This document shows, in pieces, positions 28,753 through 37,564 of a stretch of 64,000 nucleotides of DNA. The DNA comes from Emticicia aquatica (GTDB lineage Bacteria; Bacteroidota; Bacteroidia; Cytophagales; Spirosomataceae), in assembly GCF_923079645.1 (NCBI RefSeq), contig NZ_CAKLPY010000002.1:558001-622000 (forward strand), read 5' to 3'. The notes below the pieces were generated by a model, which saw only the letters and a program-made list of their open reading frames with translations, was not told where the DNA came from and did no database searches. Numbering within the stretch: the first letter of the stretch is position 1; the number at the start of each line of letters is the position of its first letter. The position numbers were made by a program, and so were the translations under genes.

Positions 28753-28925
28753 AACTTTGTATTATTTTTTTCAAAAATACAATTTTATTGGCCGATTTAA
28801 AAATTCATCGCTCAATGTTTTATACATAAAAAATGAAATTAAAATTATAGACTATCGAATGCTTGTTATCATTCCAAAAGATAACTTTAAGATTTTATTC
28901 AGAAAAACTTAAAGTTAAACCCAAT

Positions 28926-28960
28926 AAAAAAGCCTTTCTGCTATAAACAAAAAGGCTTTT
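28926..28960 (-). terminator. Rho-independent terminator of nusG
   Basis: AAAAGCCTTT (28928-28937) pairs with AAAGGCTTTT (28951-28960), with an A/T run on either side. It lies 17 bases downstream of the nusG stop and ends the secE-nusG transcript. Confidence 0.85.
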
Positions 28961-28977
28961 CAAATATTTGGTTTCTA

Positions 28978-29535
28978 TTATTGTAATTTTTCTACTTGCA
29001 TATACCCCAATTCAACTGGAGTACTACGACCGAAGATTTTTACACTAACACTTAATTTTTTCTTATCTTCATTCACTTCTTCAACAGCACCATCAAATCC
29101 GCTGAAAGGTCCGTCAATTACTTTTACATTTTCGCCTTTAGTGAAGGTCAATGATGAAGAAATATTGTCGCCAATAATCACTTCTTCTTGAACACCTAAA
29201 ATACGATTAATTTCTGATTGACGTAGCGGCTCAGGTGTCATGGATGTACCATTATTACGACCTAAAAAGCCAATTACACCTGGCATACTTTTAATTAAGT
29301 GAAGCACTTCACCATTATTTAGGTCGGCATTGATAATGATATAGCCCGGAAAGAAACTTTTTTCACGAACACGTTTTTTACCGTTGCGAACTTCAGTGAT
29401 TTTTTCAGTAGGAATTAAGATTGTTGGTATTAATTCATCTAACTTGCGTCGAATTGCTTCGTTTTCGATGTAGGTTTTAATTTTTTTCTCCTGTCCCGAA
29501 ACTGCCCGCACAACGTACCAATTGATTTCGCTCAT
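28978..29535 (-). CDS. nusG: Transcription termination/antitermination factor NusG
   Basis: 185 residues from ATG at 29535. The frame extends 17 codons upstream, but MSEINWYVVRAVSGQEKKIK is the family N-terminus. The NGN domain (to about residue 110, with FFPGYIIINADLN) binds RNA polymerase. The KOW domain at the C-terminus (KVIDGPFSGFDGAVEEVN, then VKIFGRSTPVELGYMQVEKL) contacts Rho, NusE or the ribosome. It follows secE by 19 bases. The usual next gene, rplK, is absent: a terminator and an unrelated SDR gene follow instead. Confidence 0.96.
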   Translation of the reverse strand: MSEINWYVVRAVSGQEKKIKTYIENEAIRRKLDELIPTILIPTEKITEVRNGKKRVREKSFFPGYIIINADLNNGEVLHLIKSMPGVIGFLGRNNGTSMTPEPLRQSEINRILGVQEEVIIGDNISSSLTFTKGENVKVIDGPFSGFDGAVEEVNEDKKKLSVSVKIFGRSTPVELGYMQVEKLQ

Positions 29536-29554
29536 TGTAGGTAATTTAGGATTA

Positions 29555-29737
29555 TTAGATTGACTGGTAGAATAAACGAAGACCATTTTCGATTAAAAAA
29601 TCGATAACACCTACCACTAAGGCAAAAATTAACGACGCCACAAGTACAAGTGTTGCACTTGCTTGTAGTTCACTCCATTTGGGCCATGTTACCTCTTTGG
29701 TTACTTCTTCCCAAGAGTTCTTAAAAAATTCTTGCAT
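29555..29737 (-). CDS. secE: Preprotein translocase subunit SecE
   Basis: 60 residues, the short single-helix form of SecE. MQEFFKNSWEEVTKEVTWPKWSEL is the conserved amphipathic helix of the family, and one transmembrane helix follows (about residues 27-48). SecE clamps SecY in the protein-conducting channel. The tRNA-Trp gene lies 22 bases upstream and nusG 19 bases downstream, the conserved arrangement. Confidence 0.95.
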   Translation of the reverse strand: MQEFFKNSWEEVTKEVTWPKWSELQASATLVLVASLIFALVVGVIDFLIENGLRLFYQSI

Positions 29738-29759
29738 AATTTCTTTTTTAATAAAATTG

Positions 29760-29830
29760 CACGGGCACTAAGATTCGAACTCAGATCAAAGGTTTTGGAG
29801 ACCCGTATGCTACCATTGCACCATGCCCGT
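29760..29830 (-). tRNA. tRNA-Trp (CCA anticodon)
   Basis: 71-base cloverleaf on the minus strand: acceptor ACGGGCA/TGCCCGT (29824-29830 with 29761-29767), D arm with GGTA loop, anticodon loop CTCCAAA (anticodon CCA), and T arm CTGAG-TTCGAAT-CTTAG. The discriminator is G. The 3' CCA is not encoded. One mismatch at the base of the anticodon stem is visible. It lies just before secE, as in many bacteria. Confidence 0.95.
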
Positions 29831-29858
29831 TTTTTATCCCTTATTTTGTTTGGGACTG

Positions 29859-29889
29859 CAAAGATAAGTGTATTTTTTTTCTTTGCAAA
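29859..29889 (-). promoter_or_regulatory. Promoter of the tRNA-Trp/secE/nusG unit
   Basis: Minus-strand TTTG (29886-29889), 19 bases, then TATCTTTG (29859-29866), an exact consensus match. The predicted start near 29852 lies about 22 bases before the tRNA. Confidence 0.68.
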
Positions 29890-29928
29890 TTAGTACGACC
29901 AAATTTCTACCAAAAAATTTTAGTCAGT

Positions 29929-29966
29929 AACTCGTTAAATATTTTTGTGAAAGAATTTAACGAGTT
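29929..29966 (-). terminator. Possible terminator of tyrS
   Basis: AACTCGTTAAAT (29929-29940) pairs perfectly with ATTTAACGAGTT (29955-29966), starting 9 bases after the tyrS stop. The T run is on the plus-strand side; on the minus strand the run is interrupted, so termination may be weak. Confidence 0.5.
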
Positions 29967-29974
29967 TTTGGTCA

Positions 29975-31294
29975 TCAATTCAAGACTTTTATAATATGAT
30001 TTTTTTTACCTTTCCCGATTAACAAATACTTCCCTTGTAATAATTGTAAATCGGCAACGGCTAATTTTTCATCTGTAATTTTCACTTTATTAACACTTAC
30101 CGCATTTCCTTGCATGGCACGGCGAGCTTCGCCTTTTGAAGCATAAACTTCGTTGTTAGTCACAACCGAAATCAAGTCTAAAACACTTGAACAAGCTAAC
30201 CAGTCTTCTTTTGCTATTTCAGTTTGAGGGACACCATCAAAAATGCTTGTAAAAGTAGCTTCATCTAAACTTTGTAACGTTTCGAGCGTTGCTTTGCCAA
30301 ACAAAACTTCTGACGCTTTTACTGCTAATTCGTATTGTTCTTCACCATGAACACGAGTGGTTACATCTTTTGCTAACGCTTTTTGTGCAATCCTTAAATG
30401 TGGGGCGTCGGCGTGTTGGCTTTCGATTGCTTCGATTTCTGTTTTTGAATAAAGTGTAAACACACGCAACAAACGTGGTGTATCAATATCAGTTTGGCTC
30501 AACCAAAATTGATAAAATTGGTAAGGCGATGTAAAACTAGGGTCAAGCCAAACATTCCCTGCTTCCGATTTGCCAAATTTTGTTCCATCAGCTTTCGTTA
30601 CTAATGGCGTTGTAAGTGCATACGCTTGATAAGTAACATTTTCCTCGTCACTTTCACCAACCATTGCGGCTTCTTTTCTACGAATTAATTCTGTACCAGT
30701 TGTGATATTTCCCCATTGGTCAGAACCACCCATTTGAAGACGTACATTTTTGTTTTTGTATAACCAATAAAAATCGTAGCCTTGTAGCAATTGATATGAA
30801 AATTCAGTAAAAGAAATCCCCGTTGTAAGGCGATTTTTTACAGAATCTTTCGACATCATGTAGTTAACGGTCAGGTATTTTCCTACTTCTCGCAAAAACT
30901 CTAAAAAACCAATCTCCTTAAACCAATCATAGTTATTCACTATTTCGGCCGAATTTTCGCCACAATCAAAATCCAAAAATTTGGCTAATTGATTACGAAT
31001 ACCTTCTTGGTTTTCTTTTAATGTTTCTTCTGATAAAAACTGACGTTCGGCGGCTTTTCCCGAAGGGTCACCAACCATTCCAGTTGCACCCCCAACCAAT
31101 GCAAAAGGCTTATGACCAGCCAATTGGAAGTGTTTTAGTAACATAATTGTTGCTAAATTACCGATATGTAGCGATTTTGCCGTTGGGTCAAATCCAATAT
31201 ACCCAGCAGTCATTTCTTTATTAAGTTGCTCTTCAGTGCCAGGCATCGCATCTTGCAACATTCCTCTCCAGCGTAATTCTTCGATAAAATTCAT
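29975..31294 (-). CDS. tyrS: Tyrosyl-tRNA synthetase
   Basis: 439 residues. Class I synthetase: the HIGH-type motif is HIGN (43-46), the second motif KFGKS replaces KMSKS as usual for TyrRS (TKADGTKFGKSEAGN, near residue 235), and LLQGYDFYWL and GGSDQWGNI form the tyrosine site. A C-terminal S4 RNA-binding domain closes the protein (ASKGEARRAMQGNAVSVN and beyond). It charges tRNA-Tyr in the cytoplasm. Three hairpins lie in its roughly 105-base leader (see findings). Confidence 0.96.
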   Translation of the reverse strand: MNFIEELRWRGMLQDAMPGTEEQLNKEMTAGYIGFDPTAKSLHIGNLATIMLLKHFQLAGHKPFALVGGATGMVGDPSGKAAERQFLSEETLKENQEGIRNQLAKFLDFDCGENSAEIVNNYDWFKEIGFLEFLREVGKYLTVNYMMSKDSVKNRLTTGISFTEFSYQLLQGYDFYWLYKNKNVRLQMGGSDQWGNITTGTELIRRKEAAMVGESDEENVTYQAYALTTPLVTKADGTKFGKSEAGNVWLDPSFTSPYQFYQFWLSQTDIDTPRLLRVFTLYSKTEIEAIESQHADAPHLRIAQKALAKDVTTRVHGEEQYELAVKASEVLFGKATLETLQSLDEATFTSIFDGVPQTEIAKEDWLACSSVLDLISVVTNNEVYASKGEARRAMQGNAVSVNKVKITDEKLAVADLQLLQGKYLLIGKGKKNHIIKVLN

Positions 31295-31413
31295 ATTCTT
31301 ACCAATTTGACTTTGTCAAAATTTAAGAGCGTTTATTAAACCAACGCTGTTTGTCATTTACAATTATGCCACGCTTTTGGGGCGTGGCACGAAATATTTT
31401 TTTTGCAAAAATA
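31295..31413 (-). promoter_or_regulatory. Structured leader of tyrS
   Basis: A TATTTTTG box (31406-31413, minus) predicts a start near 31399. The leader then folds into TGCCACGC/GCGTGGCA (31382-31389 with 31367-31374), AGCGTT/AACGCT (31328-31333 with 31343-31348), and TTTGAC-AAA-GTCAAA (31306-31320) just before the start codon. No TTG lies at the right distance, so the promoter assignment is weak. The hairpins are seen directly. Confidence 0.45.
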
Positions 31414-31453
31414 ATAATTACTGATTGACGATTTAGAAAATCAGTCTACAATT

Positions 31454-32113
31454 TTATTTTTTCTTTTTTATTGCGTGTTTTTTATACCAACGATAATAGT
31501 CACTAAAATTAATACTTGCCGAAACTTGTAACGTACGATTTTGGAAATTAAGCGGAATCACTGATTTATCTGCAAGCGTATAAGTTTTATTGGTTGTATT
31601 AGTCAGACCATGAATATAACGAATATTTAAACTAAACAAATGAGCCGCATCAAGCATATCAATTCTTACACCTCCTGCAATACTCAAATCGTAATTTGTG
31701 TAAGGGCCACGTTTTGTACCTGCATTGAGCGAATAACCGTATTCAGGACCAACCACTAAATGAACGTTTTTTGCCACTTCGTATCCCAAAACCAATGAAC
31801 CAGTTAAATATTGGTAATTGTTACGTAAAATCGTGTTGCCAGTTTCTGTAAAGTTGGTTGCCGATTTTAAAGTTCCTCCTTTCGCCTGAAAATACAACTC
31901 AGGTTGTACGCTTATTTTTTTGAGATTCCAACGATAAAATACTCCAGCATTTATATTGTTTTTATACTTCGGAATAATATTTGAACGGTTATTAATAATA
32001 GCAGTATAGGAGTCACTGATACCTAATTTGAAGCCATATTGCGTAGCAGGTCTAACTTGTGCAAAACTGATAATATTGACTAAAACTAAGATTGTGGTTA
32101 GTATTTTTTTCAT
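31454..32113 (-). CDS. Outer-membrane beta-barrel protein (PorT-like)
   Basis: 219 residues with a signal peptide (cleavage after SFA, residue 18). Strands of alternating hydrophobic residues with aromatic ends run through the protein: FKLGISDSY, NAGVFYRWNL, VQPELYFQAKGG, LTGSLVLGYEV, HLVVGPEYGYSL, FSLNIRYIHGL. This is the PorT/OMP_b-brl_2 type of 8-strand barrel found in many copies in Bacteroidota. A Lys-rich tail ends the chain. It belongs to the minus-strand group with queA. Function unknown. Confidence 0.8.
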   Translation of the reverse strand: MKKILTTILVLVNIISFAQVRPATQYGFKLGISDSYTAIINNRSNIIPKYKNNINAGVFYRWNLKKISVQPELYFQAKGGTLKSATNFTETGNTILRNNYQYLTGSLVLGYEVAKNVHLVVGPEYGYSLNAGTKRGPYTNYDLSIAGGVRIDMLDAAHLFSLNIRYIHGLTNTTNKTYTLADKSVIPLNFQNRTLQVSASINFSDYYRWYKKHAIKKKK

Positions 32114-32172
32114 TGAAAATCTATATAATGATGATATGTATTTTTAGTTAGAACGAAATTCGAGCCGTAAAA

Positions 32173-33381
32173 TTACGGAATCAATAGCGAAGAATCACCA
32201 TAACTTAGGAAACGAAAATTATTTTCTAGGGCATAATCATAAATTTTTTGCCAATTTTCGCCCACCAATGCCGCCACAAGTAAAATTAATGTAGAATCAG
32301 GCTGATGAAAATTTGTAATGATTCCCTTACAAATTCGGAATTGATAACTAGGAAAAATGAAAATTTCGGTCTCTCCTACTAGTTGAAAAAGTTTGTTGGC
32401 AGTCATAAAATCAAGTATCGCTTGTAGAGATTCTTGAGCTGTAAAAACTTCAGTTTGATTGTAAGGAAAAAGTTTTTCGATAAAAAATTCTTTCTGTCCC
32501 GACAATAATTTTACACCAAACCAATACAAACTTTCGAGCGAACGCATCGACGTTGTTCCGACTGGAATTACAAAATCAATGTTTTCTAACAAATTGACTA
32601 TAAACGACTTATCAAAAACAATTTGTTCGCAATGCATTTTGTGTTCGACCACATTTTGCACTTTTATTGGCTGAAAAGTTCCTGCTCCAACATGTAGCGT
32701 AACAAAATCGTGTTTGATGCCTTTTTTAGTCAAATCATCAAAAACTTGTTCAGTAAAATGAAGGCCAGCCGTTGGTGCAGCTACCGCTCCATCATTCTTT
32801 GAATAAACAGTTTGGTAAGTGTCATAATCTTTTAGTTCGGTTTCTCGCTTCAAATATGGAGGCAAAGGAATTTGTCCAAAAAACCTAACTATTTCAGCAA
32901 AACTTAAATCTGAATTATTCCACGAAAATTTTACATAATTTTTTTCGTGGTCAACCAATTCTGCGATTAATTCTAGTTCAGCATCAAATTTTTCAGTTTC
33001 GGGACGAATGCTATATTTTCCTACAATCTTTTCTTTGAAACGTTTTTTATTGCCAATCATGCAAGCCCAAGTGCAAGTTTCGGTGGTTTCCATCACTTGC
33101 GAAACAACATTAGTGGGTTCAACTGGATTCAATAAAAAAACTTCAATAACAACGCCATTGATTTTCTGAAAAAACAAACGAGCAGGAATAACTTTTGTAT
33201 TGTTAAAAACCAAGAAACTATTTCTTGGAAGATGATTCTTAATATTATAAAAAACATCTTCCGAGAGTTGTAAGTCTTTATAAACCAACAACTTAGATGA
33301 ATCTCTTGGCTCGACTGGAAAGCGAGCGATTCGTTCGTCAGGAAGCTGATAATTGTATTTTTCTAAGTTTAAATCAATCAT
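32173..33381 (-). CDS. queA: S-adenosylmethionine:tRNA ribosyltransferase-isomerase
   Basis: 402 residues. QueA transfers the ribosyl part of SAM to the queuosine precursor in tRNA, giving epoxyqueuosine. Signatures: YQLPDERIARFPVEPRDSSKLLV at the N-terminus, FNNTKVIPARL near 58, AAPTAGLHFTEQVFDDL near 203, THVGAGTF-like LHVGAGTFQPIKV near 228, and TNFHQPDSTLILLVAALVG near 360. It is longer than the usual 340-360 residues because of an insertion around 85-150 (between the strand with VEVFLLNPV and PLPPYLKRE), a form also common in relatives. The gene upstream is 23 bases away. Confidence 0.93.
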   Translation of the reverse strand: MIDLNLEKYNYQLPDERIARFPVEPRDSSKLLVYKDLQLSEDVFYNIKNHLPRNSFLVFNNTKVIPARLFFQKINGVVIEVFLLNPVEPTNVVSQVMETTETCTWACMIGNKKRFKEKIVGKYSIRPETEKFDAELELIAELVDHEKNYVKFSWNNSDLSFAEIVRFFGQIPLPPYLKRETELKDYDTYQTVYSKNDGAVAAPTAGLHFTEQVFDDLTKKGIKHDFVTLHVGAGTFQPIKVQNVVEHKMHCEQIVFDKSFIVNLLENIDFVIPVGTTSMRSLESLYWFGVKLLSGQKEFFIEKLFPYNQTEVFTAQESLQAILDFMTANKLFQLVGETEIFIFPSYQFRICKGIITNFHQPDSTLILLVAALVGENWQKIYDYALENNFRFLSYGDSSLLIP

Positions 33382-33404
33382 TTCTTGATTCGATAGCTCG
33401 CTTT

Positions 33405-33917
33405 TTATTTGATTTCTTCCTCGCTAGGATTGGTGAACAATATTCTGAAAGGCAAAAAGAAAATCAGTATAATTAGCAAAACCAAACCTGCTATTAATAG
33501 CCAATTGTAATCAAAATCAAGCTTTTGACCTTCGGTGCTATTGATTCGACGTAAACCAATCAGAACAAAAACGATAAACGTATTGATAATTGCTACAAAA
33601 GCGTTGAACCAACCTTCAATTACGCCGCTTAATTCTTTTGGTTTTTTAGCCCAAACACTTACTGGATTTAATTTCGCAAAATCGATTTTTAATACTTGCG
33701 TTTTGAGCGTGTTTAAAAGAAAATTAAACGCAATGATGATTCCGAAAGTAATATAAAAGAAGGTTTGTTTGTCGATAAAACCATCTGGATTGCCTTTTTC
33801 GTCGTGATGAACGGCCGCATTATCTGGCATTGTAAAGTAACAAAGCATTAAAGCAACCACTAATAATGGCATCGAAGCTTTACGCCAAAAATTAAAAAAA
33901 ACGTTTGATATTGACAT
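33405..33917 (-). CDS. Four-helix membrane protein, DUF1648-like
   Basis: 170 residues with four predicted membrane helices (about 13-28, 50-67, 100-122, 136-158). The region around residues 30-50 (DNAAVHHDEKGNPDGFIDKQTFFY) recalls DUF1648/SdpI-type proteins, which carry the phrase PxHxxxxGxPD after the first helix. Some SdpI relatives give immunity to toxic peptides, but nothing here shows that role. It lies directly upstream of queA and is probably cotranscribed with it. A TAACTTTG box at 34021-34028 may be its promoter. Confidence 0.65.
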   Translation of the reverse strand: MSISNVFFNFWRKASMPLLVVALMLCYFTMPDNAAVHHDEKGNPDGFIDKQTFFYITFGIIIAFNFLLNTLKTQVLKIDFAKLNPVSVWAKKPKELSGVIEGWFNAFVAIINTFIVFVLIGLRRINSTEGQKLDFDYNWLLIAGLVLLIILIFFLPFRILFTNPSEEEIK

Positions 33918-34122
33918 AGATAATTATGAATTATGAATTTCTATTCTTGAAATTCACCTATTTTGACGACTATTTGTATTTGTTGAAAAACGTATTGTTC
34001 AATAAATATGTTTTCGGGTACAAAGTTAGGTCAGAGATTTGAGAGAATTAGATTTTTATTGAAAAAACTAATTTCAAATGACAGATTTGTATCTTTGAAA
34101 CTTCATTTTGAAACCTCAACTC

Positions 34123-35136
34123 ATGCGTTTTTGCTTCATTTTTCTGTTTATAATTTTCCAGTCTTGTCAAAAAGAAACTTCGCCCAAAGAAGTAACAAGA
34201 GGAATTTACTATTGGAAATCTGTTTTTAAATTAAGTCCAAACGAAAAAACAACGTTGGATTCGTGCCACATTCAAAAACTTTATGTAAAAGCTTTCGATT
34301 TGGATTGGGATTATTCAAAAAAACAATTTATTACGAAAGCAAACATCCATTTTGAGGAAAACCTACCTAAAAGCCTCGTGCTTATTCCAACGATTTTTAT
34401 TACAAATCAGGTTTTAAGTCAAATTTCGGAAGAAAAATTAAATGATTTGGCCGATTTTATTCAAACACATTTGGTTTTAGTTTGGAAAAAAAATACTTTC
34501 GATGAAATACAATTTGACTGTGATTGGACGATTTCAACCCGCCAAAAATACTTTTATTTACTTCGTCAACTCAAGAAAAATTTTCCACAAAAAACCTTTT
34601 CCGCCACCATTCGTTTGCACCAAATCAAGTTTGCCCACAAAACTGGAATTCCACCCGTTGAGCGTGGAATGTTAATGTTTTATAATATGTCGAATTGGAA
34701 AAAGCCGCAAATTAAAAATTCAATTTATGACCTTGAGGCTGCTTCGCAATATTTAGGCACTTTAGATAAATATCCAATGCCATTGGACATTGTTTTTCCG
34801 ATTTTTCGTTGGGCAATTATTTACCGCAACAAAACCTTTTTTACAGTTATTAATAACCTTGATAATCAATTACTTAGCAAACAAAAATTTTTAGAAAAAA
34901 ACCACAATACATACAACGTTTTACAAGACACTTTTGCCTTCGGAATTTCACTGAGAAAAGGTGATTTTATTCGAGCAGAAGAAGTGGGTTTCGACGAAAT
35001 AATTAAAGGCTCAGCCACATTGCGTGAAAAAATCTCAACCCAAAAACTTACCTTTGCTTTATATCATTTAGACCAATCGAATATTTCTTTTTATGGCAAC
35101 GAAAAACTCTCTCAAATCTATGCTTCATTTGAGTAA
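34123..35136 (+). CDS. Lipoprotein of unknown function, possibly TIM-barrel
   Basis: 337 residues from ATG at 34123; a TTG 15 bases upstream is in frame. The lipoprotein signal ends in FQSC (Cys15). Conserved-looking phrases are RGIYYWKSVFKLS, LYVKAFDLDWD, VLIPTIFITNQV and DEIQFDCDWTISTRQKYFYLL. They alternate strand and helix and resemble uncharacterised glycoside-hydrolase-like (DUF3142-type) barrels, with an acidic DCDW site. The assignment is tentative. It overlaps the next gene (17 bases to its better start), a sign of translational coupling. A TATCTTTG box lies at 34090-34097, close to the start. Confidence 0.65.
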   Translation: MRFCFIFLFIIFQSCQKETSPKEVTRGIYYWKSVFKLSPNEKTTLDSCHIQKLYVKAFDLDWDYSKKQFITKANIHFEENLPKSLVLIPTIFITNQVLSQISEEKLNDLADFIQTHLVLVWKKNTFDEIQFDCDWTISTRQKYFYLLRQLKKNFPQKTFSATIRLHQIKFAHKTGIPPVERGMLMFYNMSNWKKPQIKNSIYDLEAASQYLGTLDKYPMPLDIVFPIFRWAIIYRNKTFFTVINNLDNQLLSKQKFLEKNHNTYNVLQDTFAFGISLRKGDFIRAEEVGFDEIIKGSATLREKISTQKLTFALYHLDQSNISFYGNEKLSQIYASFE

Positions 35137-37564
35137 TCGAACCAAATCTATTATTATTTTATTGCTCATTGCTTGTGGGCCAATGCCTTTTGATTATGAT
35201 GAATTTAAAAGTTTTTTCTCGCCTGAAAGTGCAGCAAATGAAGCTAAATTTCGGCCTTACAATTTCACAACTCAATTTACTTATGACAGTGATGTTTGGA
35301 CTGAAAACCCAAATATTGACGCTGCTCAAATAGAAAATGTAAAAGCTTGGGCAAAATATGCAGGAATTTCGGAGGCAGTTGTTTCAAAGGAATTGTACGT
35401 AAGTTATGATGATGATACCCATAAAACTGGTTTGAGTGATGCTTTAAAAAATAAAGGAAAAACTGAAGCCTTAGCATATTTGGATTTGGCCAAACAAATT
35501 GAAGCCATTGATAATGGCAACTTCGACGATGCTGCTATTGATACCAATCAACAAGTAGTAAAGCCTGATTTTGATGCTTTATTGATGGATATTCAAGCAA
35601 AACATTCACAAACCAAAGATATTTTCTTGAAAGAACGCCTTGCTTATCAAGCAGTAAAAGTAGCCGATTTAGCAGAAAATCCTAAGAAAAGTATTGAATT
35701 ATATGAAAAACTGGTAAAGCCAATCGCTAAAAAAACCTTTATTAGTGATTGGGCTACTTCTCGAATGGCTGGTGCTTGTATGCACGCTGGCGACACCACG
35801 AAGGCTTATTATCTTTTTTCACAATTGTTTATTAATGCCCCAACTCGACAATCAGCGGCTTATTTGAGTTTAAAATATTCGCCAAGATTTCATGAAGAAG
35901 CATTGAAACTTTGTCAAAACGACACTGAAAAAGCGAATGTTTACGCAGCAACCGCCGTTTTACCATTTCAAGATGGCTTGCCAATGCTCGAAAAAATGCG
36001 TGATTTAGACGCCAAAAATCCTTTGATTGAGTTTGTTATGGCTCGTGAAATCAATAAAAATGAGAAATTCTTTTTCTCTACATCTGAAGAAATGGTTTAT
36101 ACTTTTTGGGGTGTTGATTCTTTAAAAAAGGTTGATTGGAAAGCTAACGCTCACACATATTTTGAAAAACTCTTGGCTTTTAATCTCGAATCTGCTGAAA
36201 AAGAAAATTTAAAAGATTCTCCATTTTGGTACACGGCTGCTTCTTATTTAGCTTTCATTGGAAAAGACCTCGAGAAAGCTAACGAATTGCTCCAAAAAGC
36301 AAAGGCAATTCCGACAAATAATCAAGGAATCAAAGACCAAATTGCGATACAAGAAATGATTTTTTTGGTCAATGAAACCCCAGATGTAACCCCAAAAATG
36401 GAAGCTGCCGTAATTCCACTTTTAGAGCGTTTCGCTCGTTCTGATAAATTCCGAACCGCCAATAATTTTAATGCTACTTGTAAAATTTTGGCAGCAAAAT
36501 ATGAAGGATTAACAATAAATGACGAATTTTCCGAAAATCAAGGCTCAAATAGTAATACTTCTCAGAAAACAAGTACGAAAACATTAGGTTGGTTTTCGAG
36601 TTGTTTTGGTAAAAAAGAAGTATCAAATAGTCAATCTACGCCAGAAAATGTAGCTAAAGCATTTATTATGAAAGTTTTAGCATCCTATCAACAAAGTAAA
36701 AAAGATGAATATGGTGGAAATGCCTCATTTTTGAGCAATACTGACCAATACGCCATTGAAGACTCAACTTCATCACAAAATATCAGCTACGTAATTGATT
36801 ATTTCTCTAAAAAATCAACAAATGATTTCGATAAAAGATTACAAAAACTAGCAGGTTTCAACAACGATTATTTATACATGGTTTTAGGTCGAAGGGCATT
36901 GGCCGAACATCGTTACACAGAGGCCGCCAACGCTTGGCAACACATTGACCAAAAAACATGGCAAAATGAACCTTTCCAAACATATTTAGACGTAAATCCG
37001 TTTAGTTTGAATGGACAAGGCGATGCCGATGCTGAACAAAAAGTTACGCCACTTTCGTTTGCCACTCGCATGGCAAGTTTAGAAACGAAGGTAAAACAAA
37101 ATCCGAATGATTCGGAAAGTTGGTTATTGCTCGGTTGTGGCACTTATAATATGAGTTATTATGGAAATAGCTGGATTTTGCTTCGCCGTGCTTGGAGTAG
37201 CTATGAAAAAGCAAATACAAAAGACGATTATTATACTTACGATAAAGCCTTATTTTATTTTGATAAAGCCATGAAAACATCGCCTAAACCTGAACTTGCG
37301 GCAAAAGCTTGTTATTTGGCGGCTACTTGCCAACAGATAAAGTACAACATGATTTCGGCTAAAATGTACGATGGTCTTTACTTGCTTCCTGAAGATGAAA
37401 TAACAAAAAAAGAGGCCGAAATTAAACAAACGTTAGCAAATTTGAGAAAAGAAAATTATTCGATTTATTTCAATCTTTTGAAAACAAAATATGGTAGTAC
37501 AACCTATGAAGAGCAATTGATTGACGAATGTAGCACTTATCAAGATTATTTGGCAGGAAAATGA
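35120..37564 (+). CDS. Large TPR-like lipoprotein of unknown function
   Basis: 814 residues from ATG at 35120; an ATG at 35093 is also possible. The lipoprotein signal ends in LLIAC (Cys19), and CGPMPFDYDEFKSFFSPESA follows, a conserved-looking start. The body is helical with many TPR-like pairs (KSIELYEKLVKPIAKK, TTKAYYLFSQLFI, LYMVLGRRALAEHRYTEAANAW, LAAKACYLAATCQQIKYN). A low-complexity Ser/Asn/Lys stretch at about 470-515 separates two halves. It is presumably anchored in the outer or inner membrane and acts as a scaffold. It is coupled to the lipoprotein before it and overlaps the next gene by 4 bases. Confidence 0.7.
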   Translation: MLHLSNRTKSIIILLLIACGPMPFDYDEFKSFFSPESAANEAKFRPYNFTTQFTYDSDVWTENPNIDAAQIENVKAWAKYAGISEAVVSKELYVSYDDDTHKTGLSDALKNKGKTEALAYLDLAKQIEAIDNGNFDDAAIDTNQQVVKPDFDALLMDIQAKHSQTKDIFLKERLAYQAVKVADLAENPKKSIELYEKLVKPIAKKTFISDWATSRMAGACMHAGDTTKAYYLFSQLFINAPTRQSAAYLSLKYSPRFHEEALKLCQNDTEKANVYAATAVLPFQDGLPMLEKMRDLDAKNPLIEFVMAREINKNEKFFFSTSEEMVYTFWGVDSLKKVDWKANAHTYFEKLLAFNLESAEKENLKDSPFWYTAASYLAFIGKDLEKANELLQKAKAIPTNNQGIKDQIAIQEMIFLVNETPDVTPKMEAAVIPLLERFARSDKFRTANNFNATCKILAAKYEGLTINDEFSENQGSNSNTSQKTSTKTLGWFSSCFGKKEVSNSQSTPENVAKAFIMKVLASYQQSKKDEYGGNASFLSNTDQYAIEDSTSSQNISYVIDYFSKKSTNDFDKRLQKLAGFNNDYLYMVLGRRALAEHRYTEAANAWQHIDQKTWQNEPFQTYLDVNPFSLNGQGDADAEQKVTPLSFATRMASLETKVKQNPNDSESWLLLGCGTYNMSYYGNSWILLRRAWSSYEKANTKDDYYTYDKALFYFDKAMKTSPKPELAAKACYLAATCQQIKYNMISAKMYDGLYLLPEDEITKKEAEIKQTLANLRKENYSIYFNLLKTKYGSTTYEEQLIDECSTYQDYLAGK

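Noticed and set aside
28481-28912. 143-codon open frame across the SDR start and its upstream region
   Set aside because: Most of it is antisense to the SDR gene; the part outside has no recognisable content or ribosome site.
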